NCBI GenBank assembly: GCA_031394355.1
Contig: JANNSU010000040.1
Coordinates: 25,565-89,564, forward strand
DNA from: JAEUMY01 sp031394355
GTDB lineage: Bacteria; Pseudomonadota; Gammaproteobacteria; Burkholderiales; Usitatibacteraceae
Direction of reading: 5' to 3'
DNA: 64,000 nt
Both the position numbers and the translations under genes were made by a program. The notes below the pieces were generated by a model. It saw nothing but the letters and a program-made list of their open reading frames with translations. It did not search any database and was not told the origin of the DNA. Below are positions 34,051-42,556 of this stretch, piece by piece. The first letter of the stretch is position 1; each line of letters begins with the position of its first letter.

Positions 34051-35853
34051 ATGCGTACCAACTACTGCGGTCTCATCGACCAGCAATACCTCGGCCAGAC
34101 TGTCACGGTCATGGGCTGGGCCCACCGACGACGCGATCATGGCGGCGTCATCTTCATCGACCTGCGCGACCGTGAAGGTCTGGTGCAGGTCGTGGCGGAT
34201 CCGGATGCCAAACCCGCGCCCACCAATGCGGAGACATTCAAGCATGCCGACAGTGTGCGAAACGAATTCGTCCTGAAGGTCACCGGCCTGGTGCGGGCGC
34301 GACCGGATGGCATGATCAATCCCAATCTGAAGAGCGGCGGCATCGAAATTCTCGCGCATGAACTGGAGGTGCTGAACACCTGCACCACGCCACCTTTCCT
34401 GATGGATGAGGACAATATCTCCGAGACGGTGCGTCTGGAGAACCGCGTGCTGGATCTTCGCCGTCCGACCATGCAGCACAACCTGCGTTTGCGTCACCGC
34501 GTTGCCAGCGCCACGCGTCGTTATCTCGATGCCAACGGCTTCGTCGATGTGGAAACCCCTGTGCTGTACAAGTCCACGCCGGAAGGTGCCCGGGAATTCC
34601 TGGTGCCGTCACGCATCCATGATGGACAGTTCTATGCACTGCCGCAGAGCCCGCAGCTCTTCAAGCAGATGCTGATGATCGCGGGCTACGACCGCTACTA
34701 CCAGATCACCAAGTGCTTCCGCGACGAAGACTTGCGCGCTGACCGCCAGCCCGAGTTCACACAGATCGATTGCGAAACCTCATTCCTGAGCGAGCAGGAA
34801 ATTCGCGAAATCTTCGAGGGCCTCATCCGCACCGTGTTCAAGGAGGTGCTGGATGTGGACCTGCCCAACCCGATGCCGATCCATACCTATGCGGAAGTGA
34901 TGCGTGACTACGGCGTGGACAAGCCGGACCTGCGTATTCCGCTCAAGTTCACCGAGCTCACCGATCTCATGAAGACGGTTGACTTCAAGGTGTTCCGCGC
35001 AGCGGCCGATCTGCCGAATGGACGTGTGGCCGCGCTGCGCATTCCGGGTGGTGCCGGGCTGCTCTCGCGCAAGGAGATCGACGACTACACGACGTTCGTC
35101 GCCATCTACGGTGCGAAAGGACTCGCCTACATCAAGGTCAATGACGCCACCAAATTCAATGAAGAGGGCCTGCAAAGCCCCATCGTGAAATTCCTGAAAC
35201 CTGATTCTTTGCAGGCCATCATCGAACGCACAGGCGCACAGTCCGGCGACCTGGTGTTCTTCGCCGCCGACAAGGAGAGCGTGGTCAACGATTCCCTGGG
35301 TGCATTGCGCGCCAAGGTTGGCCACGAAAAGGGATTCGCCGAAAAGAGCTGGAAGCCATTGTGGGTCGTCGACTTCCCCATGTTCGAATTCAACGAGGAC
35401 GCCAAGACCTGGGCGGCGCGTCATCACCCGTTCACCGCGCCCAAGGATGGTCACGAGGAGTATCTCGCCACCGATCCGGGCAAGGCAACCGCCAAGGCCT
35501 ATGACCTGGTGTTGAATGGCTGGGAGCTGGGCGGCGGCTCGGTGCGTATCCATCGCGAGGAGGTGCAGTCCAAGGTGTTCGACGCGCTCGGCATCTCTGC
35601 CGAGGATCAGGAGCGGAAGTTCGGCTTCCTCTTGAAGCAGCTCAAGTACGGCGCGCCGCCGCACGGCGGCATCGCGTTCGGTCTGGACCGTCTCTCGGCC
35701 ATGATGGCGGGGGTGGATCAGATCCGCGACGTCATCGCCTTCCCGAAGACTCAGCGCGGCCAGGATCTGCTGATCGAGACGCCGACCCCGGTGACGGAAC
35801 AGCAGTTGCGCGATCTGCACATCAAGTTGCGCAATGTTGCAATGGTGGAGTGA
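34051..35853 (+). CDS. aspS: Aspartyl-tRNA synthetase
   Basis: 600 residues from ATG 34051 (MRTNYCGLIDQQYLGQTV), preceded by AAGGAAG. An N-terminal OB anticodon-binding domain (VTVMGWAHRRRDHGGVIFID) is followed by a class II core with FRDEDLRADRQPEFTQID, a bacterial GAD insertion, and motif 3 HGGIAFGLDRLSAMM. It charges tRNA-Asp, and also tRNA-Asn if the organism lacks AsnRS. Standard length. Confidence 0.98.
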   Translation: MRTNYCGLIDQQYLGQTVTVMGWAHRRRDHGGVIFIDLRDREGLVQVVADPDAKPAPTNAETFKHADSVRNEFVLKVTGLVRARPDGMINPNLKSGGIEILAHELEVLNTCTTPPFLMDEDNISETVRLENRVLDLRRPTMQHNLRLRHRVASATRRYLDANGFVDVETPVLYKSTPEGAREFLVPSRIHDGQFYALPQSPQLFKQMLMIAGYDRYYQITKCFRDEDLRADRQPEFTQIDCETSFLSEQEIREIFEGLIRTVFKEVLDVDLPNPMPIHTYAEVMRDYGVDKPDLRIPLKFTELTDLMKTVDFKVFRAAADLPNGRVAALRIPGGAGLLSRKEIDDYTTFVAIYGAKGLAYIKVNDATKFNEEGLQSPIVKFLKPDSLQAIIERTGAQSGDLVFFAADKESVVNDSLGALRAKVGHEKGFAEKSWKPLWVVDFPMFEFNEDAKTWAARHHPFTAPKDGHEEYLATDPGKATAKAYDLVLNGWELGGGSVRIHREEVQSKVFDALGISAEDQERKFGFLLKQLKYGAPPHGGIAFGLDRLSAMMAGVDQIRDVIAFPKTQRGQDLLIETPTPVTEQQLRDLHIKLRNVAMVE

Positions 35854-35870
35854 GTTGCAAATTCAAACGC

Positions 35871-35947
35871 AAACACAGATAAACACGGATGAACACAGAT
35901 GTTTTAATCCGTGTTCATCCGGCCTTTATCTGTGTTCATCTGTGTTT
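35871..35947. repeat. Nested direct/inverted repeat (ACACAGAT / ATCTGTGT)
   Basis: AAACACAGAT (35871-35880) pairs with ATCTGTGTTT (35938-35947). Inside it, AACACGGAT (35882-35890) pairs with ATCCGTGTT (35907-35915). It fills the gap between aspS and the peptidase gene. It resembles a dispersed low-complexity intergenic repeat. Confidence 0.75.
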
Positions 35948-35966
35948 CGCACTTGAGGTATTTGAA

Positions 35967-36896
35967 ATGACAATCGCACTGGTCGTACATGGTGGCGCCG
36001 GCAAGTGGCGTCCGGGTTCGGATGACGAAGCCATTGCAGGTGTTGCGGCGGCGGTTGAGGTCGGCCGTGAAATCCTCGCGGCGGGAGGCGCGGCACTGGA
36101 TGCGGCCTGCGCAGCGGCCGTGGTGCTGGAAGACAACCCCATCTTCAACGCGGGCACTGGCGGCACGCTCAACTTCGATGGCTTCGTCGAACTCGATGCC
36201 TGCCTCATGGAAAGCGAATATTCGCAGGTGGGTGCAGTGTCGGGTTTGCAGAGGGTGAAGAATCCCGTCCTCGTTGCCCGAAAAGTGATGGAAGAGACCG
36301 ACCACTGCATGCTGACTGGCGACGGCGCACTGCGGTTCGCGCGTACGATGGGCTTCGATGACTACGATCCCATCACCGCAGAACGCCGCCGCGACTGGGA
36401 AGACAAGAAGGCCAAACTGGATGAGTCCATGCAGGAGCGCGCATTCAAGACGCGCCGATTCCTTAAGCAGCATCCCGAGTATGCGGGTGGCACGATCGGC
36501 GTCGTCGCACTGGATGAGCGCGGCGTGTTGTGTGCCGCCACGTCCACCGGCGGCTACACGCTGAAGCTTGCTGGTCGCGTAGGGGATTCGCCCATTCCTG
36601 GCGCTGGCAACTACGCTGACAAAGTTGTGGGCGCGTCTGCCACCGGCACGGGTGAATACGTGATGCGTTCACTCGCAACGCGGCAGATCGCCGACTATGT
36701 CCGCAGCGGCATGAAGCTGGATGCGGCCATGTCGCGCATGCTGGATGAGCTGGTGCGCGACTACAACGCGGATGTGGGCTTCATCGCCATTGATGCAATG
36801 GGCAATGTGGCTGCGCAGCATCGCACCGAGTCCATGCCGCACGGGTACTTCGTCGGGACTGGTCCGATTGTGGCTCAAGCACGGGTGGCGAAGTGA
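35967..36896 (+). CDS. Isoaspartyl peptidase/L-asparaginase (Ntn hydrolase, IaaA-type)
   Basis: 309 residues from ATG 35967 (MTIALVVHGGAGKWRP). Typical strings are NPIFNAGTGGTLNFDGFVELDA and the self-cleavage site YAGGTIGVVALD, where T176 becomes the N-terminal nucleophile, then ATSTGGYTLKLAGRVGDSPIPGAGNYAD. It removes isoaspartyl residues from dipeptides. It overlaps the next small gene by 4 bp. A palindrome copy encodes E84-S86 (EYS) in MESEYSQVGAVSGL. Confidence 0.94.
   Translation: MTIALVVHGGAGKWRPGSDDEAIAGVAAAVEVGREILAAGGAALDAACAAAVVLEDNPIFNAGTGGTLNFDGFVELDACLMESEYSQVGAVSGLQRVKNPVLVARKVMEETDHCMLTGDGALRFARTMGFDDYDPITAERRRDWEDKKAKLDESMQERAFKTRRFLKQHPEYAGGTIGVVALDERGVLCAATSTGGYTLKLAGRVGDSPIPGAGNYADKVVGASATGTGEYVMRSLATRQIADYVRSGMKLDAAMSRMLDELVRDYNADVGFIAIDAMGNVAAQHRTESMPHGYFVGTGPIVAQARVAK
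36214..36225. repeat. Palindrome GCGAATATTCGC in isoaspartyl peptidase gene
   Basis: Exact copy with a...a flanks, read as EYS at residues 84-86. Confidence 0.97.
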
Positions 36897-37231
36897 CCAC
36901 CGATTCACTGCTGGCGCCGGTCGATGCACAGCTCGCCGCCTACAACGCACAGGACGTCAATGCCTTCGTGGCGTGCTTTGCCGAGGATGTCGTGCTCGAA
37001 GATGGTGCGGGCAAGGTGATCTCCACCGGCCGTGACGTCATGCGCGAGAACTATGCGCGCATGTTTGCGACCTACCCGCAGAATCGCGCAGAGATTCTGC
37101 ACCGAATCGTGCAGGGCTCGTACGTCGTGGACCACGAACGCATCACGGGCCGCATGCCGGAGCCCGTCTATGCCGTGGCCATCTACCTGACTGAGAACGG
37201 CTTTATCCGCCACGTGCGCTTCCTGCGCTGA
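36893..37231 (+). CDS. SnoaL/NTF2-like protein
   Basis: 112 residues from GTG 36893, overlapping the peptidase stop as GTGA. The pattern LAAYNAQDVNAFVACFAEDVVLED...GRDVMRENYARMFATYP is a typical SnoaL-like cone-shaped fold. No catalytic function can be read from it. Translational coupling with the peptidase suggests co-expression. Confidence 0.8.
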   Translation: MTTDSLLAPVDAQLAAYNAQDVNAFVACFAEDVVLEDGAGKVISTGRDVMRENYARMFATYPQNRAEILHRIVQGSYVVDHERITGRMPEPVYAVAIYLTENGFIRHVRFLR

Positions 37232-37345
37232 AGCGGTGCGCCGGTAGGGTGCCGTGCTGCGGGCATGCAGATTGCTTTGACACTTGCTAGTCAACTGTCA
37301 AAAGAGTGAAATACCACCGTGACGTTCTGACAGGAGAATCGAGTC

Positions 37346-38290
37346 ATGCTCCTCATACTCAGACCTATCGCGTTTCCGGGACCGCAGTCCGGTGCCAGTC
37401 GTCCCAGCTCGCTGTGGCTATGGGTGGCTGCTTTGCTGGTACTGGGCTGGGTGCACCATCATTGGCTGGGCTCACGCGCAATGCCTTCACGCGAGGTCAA
37501 CGTCATGGCGCGCGTTGTCGCTACGGCGCAACCATCCGAGGCGACTGCGTCATACGCCACGTTCTACCGCGCGGCATCGGGCTCATCCGATCTCGGCACA
37601 CTCATCGCCACGGCGCGGGAATCGTCCTCTACCGGCAGCCACTACCGTGCGCTCCGTGCGCTCGATTTCTGCGCCCGCCAGGCACGCTACATGCTCGACG
37701 ATCGTCAGAATGATGCCAGCGATGCGATGGGCTTTGCGGACCCGCGGCAGGCTGCAGCGCTGATGCAGATTCGGGCGCTCTGTCATCACGATGTCGGCAT
37801 GGGGCGGCCGGACTACTTCACGCTGGCGGAGGAAGGGCTGGAGCGGCCTGATCCCATACTTGCGCTGTCGCTCCGCCTTGAGCGACTGTCCGCCGCCCCC
37901 CACGAGAGCGGTGACCTGCAGGATCCTGCGCTCCGACGCGATCTCATCGCGCGAATATTCGCAACCGGGGAACCGGCACTGCTGGGCGACATGGCGAGCG
38001 AGCTTTCGCTGTTATCGCCGCGTCTCACCTTTACTGTAGCGGGTGTCGAGGTGGAGCCGCATGCGCACGCCGCACTGCTCGCCGCGCTGCGCGATCTGGC
38101 CTGCGGCAGCACCGTCTGTGCGGATTCCAGCACCCGGGTACAGGAGCAGCTGCTGCGCTGTGCTGCCGCCGCACAGTGCGACCCGGCAACGGATAGTTCG
38201 CCAGCGACTTGGCAACGCGCACGCTTTCTTGCGCTGCTGCAGTTCAGCGGGGGTCGCGCGCTTGACTTCAGCTATCGCCCCGCGGCCTGA
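37346..38290 (+). CDS. Hypothetical protein with N-terminal membrane anchor
   Basis: 314 residues. One hydrophobic segment, SLWLWVAALLVLGWVHHHWLG (about 22-42), precedes an alanine- and leucine-rich, mostly helical soluble part with several cysteines (DFCARQARYML; RALCHHD; LACGSTVCADSS; LRCAAAAQC). No family recognised. GACAGGAG lies upstream of ATG 37346. A palindrome copy encodes R203-A206 (RIFA). Confidence 0.65.
   Translation: MLLILRPIAFPGPQSGASRPSSLWLWVAALLVLGWVHHHWLGSRAMPSREVNVMARVVATAQPSEATASYATFYRAASGSSDLGTLIATARESSSTGSHYRALRALDFCARQARYMLDDRQNDASDAMGFADPRQAAALMQIRALCHHDVGMGRPDYFTLAEEGLERPDPILALSLRLERLSAAPHESGDLQDPALRRDLIARIFATGEPALLGDMASELSLLSPRLTFTVAGVEVEPHAHAALLAALRDLACGSTVCADSSTRVQEQLLRCAAAAQCDPATDSSPATWQRARFLALLQFSGGRALDFSYRPAA
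37951..37962. repeat. Palindrome GCGAATATTCGC in hypothetical gene
   Basis: Exact copy with c...a flanks, read as RIFA (residues 203-206) in LIARIFATGEP. Confidence 0.97.
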
Positions 38291-38368
38291 CCCGCTTGCG
38301 TCAAGCCGTCACGCTGTAGTGGATCAATTGACGTATGCTCACGTCGTTCTGTCCTCTTCGCTCAGCCC

Positions 38369-38818
38369 GTGCGCTACAAGATTCCTGTCTCGACGCTCGT
38401 TGTCATTCATACCCCCGATCTCGACGTGCTGCTACTGGAGCGTGCCGACCGTCCCGGGTTCTGGCAGAGCGTCACCGGTAGTCAGGACGAAGGTGAATCG
38501 CTGCGCGAGACTGCCATCCGCGAAGTGGGGGAAGAAACCGGGCTGGATGCCAACGCACACCTGCTCACGGACTGGAACAAACAGAACATTTACGAGATCT
38601 ATCCCATCTGGCGCCACCGCTACCCTCCCGACATCATGCACAACACAGAGCATGTATTCGGTCTCCTCGTGTCGCGTGATGCGGCTATTCGCATCGCACC
38701 GCGCGAGCATCTTGGGTTTCAGTGGTTACCCTTCGCGGAGGCAGCCGAGAAGTGTTTTTCGTGGACCAACCGCGAGGCCATTCTTTCGTTGGCTAGCCGT
38801 GGAATGGGTAATGGGTAA
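38369..38818 (+). CDS. nudB: Dihydroneopterin triphosphate diphosphatase (Nudix)
   Basis: 149 residues from GTG 38369 (MRYKIPVSTLVVIHTPDLDV). The Nudix box GSQDEGESLRETAIREVGEETGL is intact (GxxxxxExxxxxxxREVxEExG). YEIYPIWRHRYPPD fits NudB, which removes pyrophosphate from dihydroneopterin triphosphate in folate synthesis. Its place downstream of aspS and before the endonuclease/clsB pair is typical of betaproteobacteria. Confidence 0.9.
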   Translation: MRYKIPVSTLVVIHTPDLDVLLLERADRPGFWQSVTGSQDEGESLRETAIREVGEETGLDANAHLLTDWNKQNIYEIYPIWRHRYPPDIMHNTEHVFGLLVSRDAAIRIAPREHLGFQWLPFAEAAEKCFSWTNREAILSLASRGMGNG

Positions 38819-38949
38819 TGGGTGATTGGTTGAATCGGAAAGTGACTGGATGATGCGCAAGGAAATTGTGGATGAGAGCAACCCGGAAGGCGCGGAGGCA
38901 GGGGCCGATTCTGTGAGTCCTCCCATCACCCATGACCCTTCACCCATCG
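38801..38949. repeat. Inverted pair of GGGTGAT-like tandem repeats around the start of the EEP gene
   Basis: The left arm 38801-38829 repeats AATGGGT/GGGTGAT units. The right arm 38922-38949 holds the complementary CCCATCA/CACCCAT units. The left arm overlaps the end of nudB and the right arm lies in the 5' coding part of the EEP gene. The same unit recurs at 61374-61594. Confidence 0.7.
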
Positions 38950-39692
38950 CGAAGTCTCTGACCCTCGCCAGCCACAACATCCACAAAGGTCTCTCACACT
39001 TCAACCGGCGGGTGATTCTGGATGAGCTGCGGCAGAATCTGCATACGCTGGAGCCAGACCTCGTGTTCCTGCAGGAGGTGCAGGGCGCGCGCACGCGGCC
39101 GGTGCACAAGCACCATGGCCAACCGGTGGTGCAGCATGAGTTCCTGAGCAATGGTGCCTACAGCGATGTGGTCTACGGCCAGAACGCGACGTATGACGAG
39201 GGCCATCACGGCAATGCGGTGCTGTCGCGCTATCCCGTTCTGGATTGGGAGAACATCGACATCTCCCACCATTCGATGGAATCCCGCGGGCTGCTGCACA
39301 CGCGCGTGCAAGTTCCGGGCTGGCCGCCACTGCATGCGGTGTGCGTGCACTTGGGGTTGTTCGCGCGCAGCCGTCGCTTCCAGATGAATCTCATTGCCGA
39401 GCGGATCCATGAACATGTGCCCGACAACGAGCCGCTGATCCTCGCAGGCGACTTCAATGACTGGCGCGGCCAGGTGTCGGCAGCACTTGAACGTGAACTC
39501 GGCATCACCGAGGCATTCGAGCAGCTTCACGGCGCACCGGCACGCACGTTTCCGGCGAGCCTGCCCATGTTGCCGCTCGATCGGATCTACGTGCGCGGAC
39601 TGAAAGTGCAACGGGCCGAAGTGCTGGGCGAAGGCATGTGGGCAAAGCTCTCCGACCACGCTGCCTTGCTTGCCGAGGTGTCGCTTGCCTGA
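38850..39692 (+). CDS. Endonuclease/exonuclease/phosphatase (EEP) family protein
   Basis: About 280 residues from ATG 38850 (a second ATG follows at 38853). The EEP core begins at SLTLASHNIHKG, with FLQEVQGARTR, GHHGNAVLSRYPVLDW, LAGDFNDWRGQ and SDHAALLAEVSL, carrying the Asn, Glu, Asp-x-Asn and Asp-His catalytic pattern. The 30-40 residues before the core are encoded by repeat DNA and are not conserved in character. It overlaps clsB by a few bases. YbhP-like, with clsB as the usual partner; substrate unknown. Confidence 0.87.
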   Translation: MMRKEIVDESNPEGAEAGADSVSPPITHDPSPIAKSLTLASHNIHKGLSHFNRRVILDELRQNLHTLEPDLVFLQEVQGARTRPVHKHHGQPVVQHEFLSNGAYSDVVYGQNATYDEGHHGNAVLSRYPVLDWENIDISHHSMESRGLLHTRVQVPGWPPLHAVCVHLGLFARSRRFQMNLIAERIHEHVPDNEPLILAGDFNDWRGQVSAALERELGITEAFEQLHGAPARTFPASLPMLPLDRIYVRGLKVQRAEVLGEGMWAKLSDHAALLAEVSLA

Positions 39693-40848
39693 GCTGATTG
39701 CCGGCAACCAGGTCACGTTGCTCAAGCGCGGCACCGAGTTTTTTCCCGCGCTCATTGCCGCCATCGATGCCGCGCAACGCGATGTCGCGCTGGAGACCTA
39801 CATTTATGCCGATGACCCGACAGGCGAAGCCGTCACCAACGCATTGGAGCGGGCGGCGCAGCGTGGGGTAAATGTGCGCTTGTTGATCGACGGCTTCGGC
39901 GCGCAAGACTTCCGCGCTGACTGGCGCCAGCGCCTCGGCGCGGCGGGCGTGATCGTCCTCGCCTATCGGCCCGACATCACGCCGTGGACGTTTCGCACCG
40001 AGCGCCTGCGACGCATGCACCGCAAGATTGCCGTCATGGATGGCACGGTCGCATTCGTCGGTGGCATCAACGTCATCGATGACCTGAACGGTGTGCCGGA
40101 GGGATGCCCTCGGTTCGATCTCGCCGTGCAGGTAGAGGGGCCGCTGGTCGCGGAGGTGTATCTCGCCGTGCAGAAGCTGTGGCAGCGCGTGGCGTGGCTG
40201 CGTCTGAAGCAGCGCTTCTCACAAAAGACGCTCACCAAGCGATTCACAAGTGCCGCCTTGCAGTCGGGCGACATGAAGGCTGCAATCGTCCTGCGTGACA
40301 ACCTCCGCTACCGCAGTAGTATCGAGGACGCCTATCTCGGTGCGGTCCGTTCCGCACGCAGAGAGGTGTTCATCGCCTGCGCCTACTTCCTGCCCGGTAT
40401 CCGCTTTCGCCATGCGCTGGTCGATGCGGCGAAGCGCGGCGTGCGGGTCGTGCTGTGCCTGCAGGGGCATACCGATCATCCGCTGCTTCAGCTTGCCAGC
40501 CGCGCGTTCTATGAATCCATGCTCGATCATGGTGTGGAGATTTACGAATATTCGCGTAGTGAATTGCACGCCAAGGCTGCGGTGGTGGATGGGCGCTGGG
40601 CCACGGTCGGTTCCAGCAATCTCGATCCGCTGAGCCTGGTGCTGGCGCGCGAAGCAAATATCGTTGTGGTCGATGAAGTCTTCGCCGCCTCGGTGCAAGC
40701 GGCCATTGAAAGTGCCATGGTCGAAGGCGCCACGCCCGTCCGCCGCATGTTGTGGAAGCACCGCCCGTGGTGGCAGCGCGTCAGCATCTGGTTCGGCTAC
40801 GGCTTCGCGCGGTTTGCGATGGGGCTGCTGGGGATGCGGGGATTCTGA
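39685..40848 (+). CDS. clsB: Cardiolipin synthase B-type phospholipase D protein
   Basis: 387 residues from TTG 39685, chosen because GAGG at 39675-39678 is well spaced. Two HKD motifs are intact: H112/K114/D119 (MHRKIAVMDG) and H295/K297/D302 (LHAKAAVVDG). Without N-terminal membrane helices it matches ClsB (YbhO), which makes cardiolipin. It overlaps the stop of the EEP gene by 8 bp, so the two are coupled as in the ybhP-clsB pair. A near palindrome (ACGAATATTCGC) is at 40544-40555. Confidence 0.93.
   Translation: MPELIAGNQVTLLKRGTEFFPALIAAIDAAQRDVALETYIYADDPTGEAVTNALERAAQRGVNVRLLIDGFGAQDFRADWRQRLGAAGVIVLAYRPDITPWTFRTERLRRMHRKIAVMDGTVAFVGGINVIDDLNGVPEGCPRFDLAVQVEGPLVAEVYLAVQKLWQRVAWLRLKQRFSQKTLTKRFTSAALQSGDMKAAIVLRDNLRYRSSIEDAYLGAVRSARREVFIACAYFLPGIRFRHALVDAAKRGVRVVLCLQGHTDHPLLQLASRAFYESMLDHGVEIYEYSRSELHAKAAVVDGRWATVGSSNLDPLSLVLAREANIVVVDEVFAASVQAAIESAMVEGATPVRRMLWKHRPWWQRVSIWFGYGFARFAMGLLGMRGF
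40544..40555. repeat. One-mismatch palindrome copy in clsB (ACGAATATTCGC)
   Basis: 11 of 12 bases match; the inner 10 bp remain palindromic. Read as EYS. Confidence 0.8.
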
Positions 40849-40864
40849 GTCGCTGGTCGGCATT

Positions 40865-40876
40865 GCGAATATTCGC
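40865..40876. repeat. Palindrome GCGAATATTCGC after clsB
   Basis: Exact copy with t...a flanks, 17 bp after the clsB stop, between two convergent genes. Confidence 0.97.
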
Positions 40877-40898
40877 AGTGCTACCAAGGGGCATCATG

Positions 40899-41606
40899 CT
40901 AGTCCAGTGCGTTGCAACGCTCGACAAAGCCCTGAATCTCGCGGGCGCATTCATTGGGTCGGGTCTGCAGGAGGCAATGTGGCCCCTCGATCACCCGTAG
41001 TTGTAGCTGCGGCAGAGCGCGAGCAATGTCAGCGGCGACTGAGGCAGGCACCAGCCGGTCTTCTCCCGCACAAAGGTACAAGACAGGCACTTGAATGTTG
41101 TGCAGGGTATTGCGCACATCTACTCCCATGACGGCGCGAATCCGTGCATGAAAGGCCTTCCTGCTCACCGACCCAATGGAGCGCGAGAGCAGCTTTGCCA
41201 ATTCTGGTGTGCCGAATCGCCCCAGCAGGAAAAAACTCACGAGCGCGCTGGGGAAATCCCGCACAGGCAGGCGCGAGAGAAGGGGTCGCAACATGTTCAG
41301 TGCTGGACGTGGATTTGCGGCAAAGGAACAGCAGAGGATAAGTCCCCTGAGTCTTGGGCCAAGCTCACGCGCAATCGAAATGGCAATTGGCCCGGAGAAA
41401 GATTCAGCCAGCAGAATCACATTACCTCTGACAGGCAAAGCCTGACGGGCAACTTCTCCCAGTTCGGCGTACCCCAGCACAGACTCGCTGGGGTAACGAA
41501 CTACTACCCTGTTCAGGCTGGGTGAAAGGCGTTCAAGTAGCGGGTCAAAGAGATTTCCTGTGCCATCCATGCCTGGCAGCAATGCGAGGACAGGAGTTGA
41601 GCCCAA
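40899..41606 (-). CDS. Alpha/beta hydrolase
   Basis: 235 residues, apparently from TTG 41606. LALLPGMDGTGNLFDPLL gives the oxyanion region, the nucleophile is Ser in LLAESFSGPIA (a variant elbow with Ala and Ser in place of the two glycines), the acid is Asp in CAGEDRLVPA and the base His in IEGPHCLLQTRP. The family includes esterases and acyltransferase-like hydrolases. Substrate unknown. Lies 3' to 3' with clsB. Confidence 0.82.
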   Translation of the reverse strand: MGSTPVLALLPGMDGTGNLFDPLLERLSPSLNRVVVRYPSESVLGYAELGEVARQALPVRGNVILLAESFSGPIAISIARELGPRLRGLILCCSFAANPRPALNMLRPLLSRLPVRDFPSALVSFFLLGRFGTPELAKLLSRSIGSVSRKAFHARIRAVMGVDVRNTLHNIQVPVLYLCAGEDRLVPASVAADIARALPQLQLRVIEGPHCLLQTRPNECAREIQGFVERCNALD

Positions 41607-41617
41607 AGATTGCTCGC

Positions 41618-42526
41618 TTACTTGCTCGCCCGATTCGCCGCCGCCCCGCGAATCGCCGTACCTGATCCATCATTGGTCAGCACTTCCAGCAGCAGCGCAT
41701 GTTCCACACGCCCGTCAATGATGTGTGCGCTTTTCACGCCGCTCTGCACGGCTTCGAGCGCGAAATCGATCTTGGGAATCATGCCGCCGGAAATAGTGCC
41801 GTCCTTCACCAGGTCCTGCACTTTGCTGGCGGTGATGTGATGGATGACGTTGCCTTCCTTGTCCAGCACACCCTTGATGTTGGTGAGCAGGATGAGCTTC
41901 TCGGCTTGCAGCGTGATGGCGAGCTTGCCTGCGACCACGTCGGCATTGATGTTGTACGCCGTGCCATCCTCATCCACGCCCAGCGGCGCAATGACGGGAA
42001 TGAAGTCCTTGTCATCCAGCAGCTGTATGAGCGCGGGGTCGATGCTGACCACCTCGCCGACAAGACCCAAATCGATTTTCTTCCGCTTGTTTTCTTTGCT
42101 GGTGAGCTTGAGCCTGCGCGCGCGGATGAACTGGCCGTCCTTGCCGGTCAGACCCACTGCCTTGCCGCCCGCCTTGTTGATGAGCGTGACGATCTCCTGA
42201 TTCACGAGACCGCCCAACACCATCTCCACCACGTCGAGCGTCTCGTCATCGGTGACGCGCATACCCTGGATGAACTCGCCCTTCTTGCCGATCTTTTCCA
42301 GCAGAGCGTTAATCTGCGGGCCGCCGCCGTGCACCACCACCGGGTTCATGCCGATGAGTTTCAAGAGCACGATGTCCTCGGCGAAATCCTCCTGCAGCGC
42401 GATGTCCGTCATGGCGTTGCCGCCGTATTTCACGACGATGGTCTTGCCGTAGAAACGCTTGATGTAGGGCAGCGCCTCGATGAGGACTTCGGCTTTGGTC
42501 TTGGAGGTGATCTTGGTTTTGGACAT
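41618..42526 (-). CDS. argB: Acetylglutamate kinase
   Basis: 302 residues. KTIVVKYGGNAM with the phosphate-binding lysine, VVHGGGPQINALLEKIG and ITLQAEKLILLTNIKGVLD are diagnostic of ArgB, second enzyme of arginine synthesis. The N-terminal extension of about 25 residues suggests the hexameric arginine-sensitive form. No other arg gene is near. Confidence 0.97.
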   Translation of the reverse strand: MSKTKITSKTKAEVLIEALPYIKRFYGKTIVVKYGGNAMTDIALQEDFAEDIVLLKLIGMNPVVVHGGGPQINALLEKIGKKGEFIQGMRVTDDETLDVVEMVLGGLVNQEIVTLINKAGGKAVGLTGKDGQFIRARRLKLTSKENKRKKIDLGLVGEVVSIDPALIQLLDDKDFIPVIAPLGVDEDGTAYNINADVVAGKLAITLQAEKLILLTNIKGVLDKEGNVIHHITASKVQDLVKDGTISGGMIPKIDFALEAVQSGVKSAHIIDGRVEHALLLEVLTNDGSGTAIRGAAANRASK

Positions 42527-42556
42527 GGGCGGCGAGCTCCTTATGTTTCGAAGATT

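Noticed and set aside
40899..41606. Calling the hydrolase a specific esterase or BioH
   Set aside because: The nucleophile elbow lacks the usual glycines and no biotin genes are adjacent, so only the fold is claimed.
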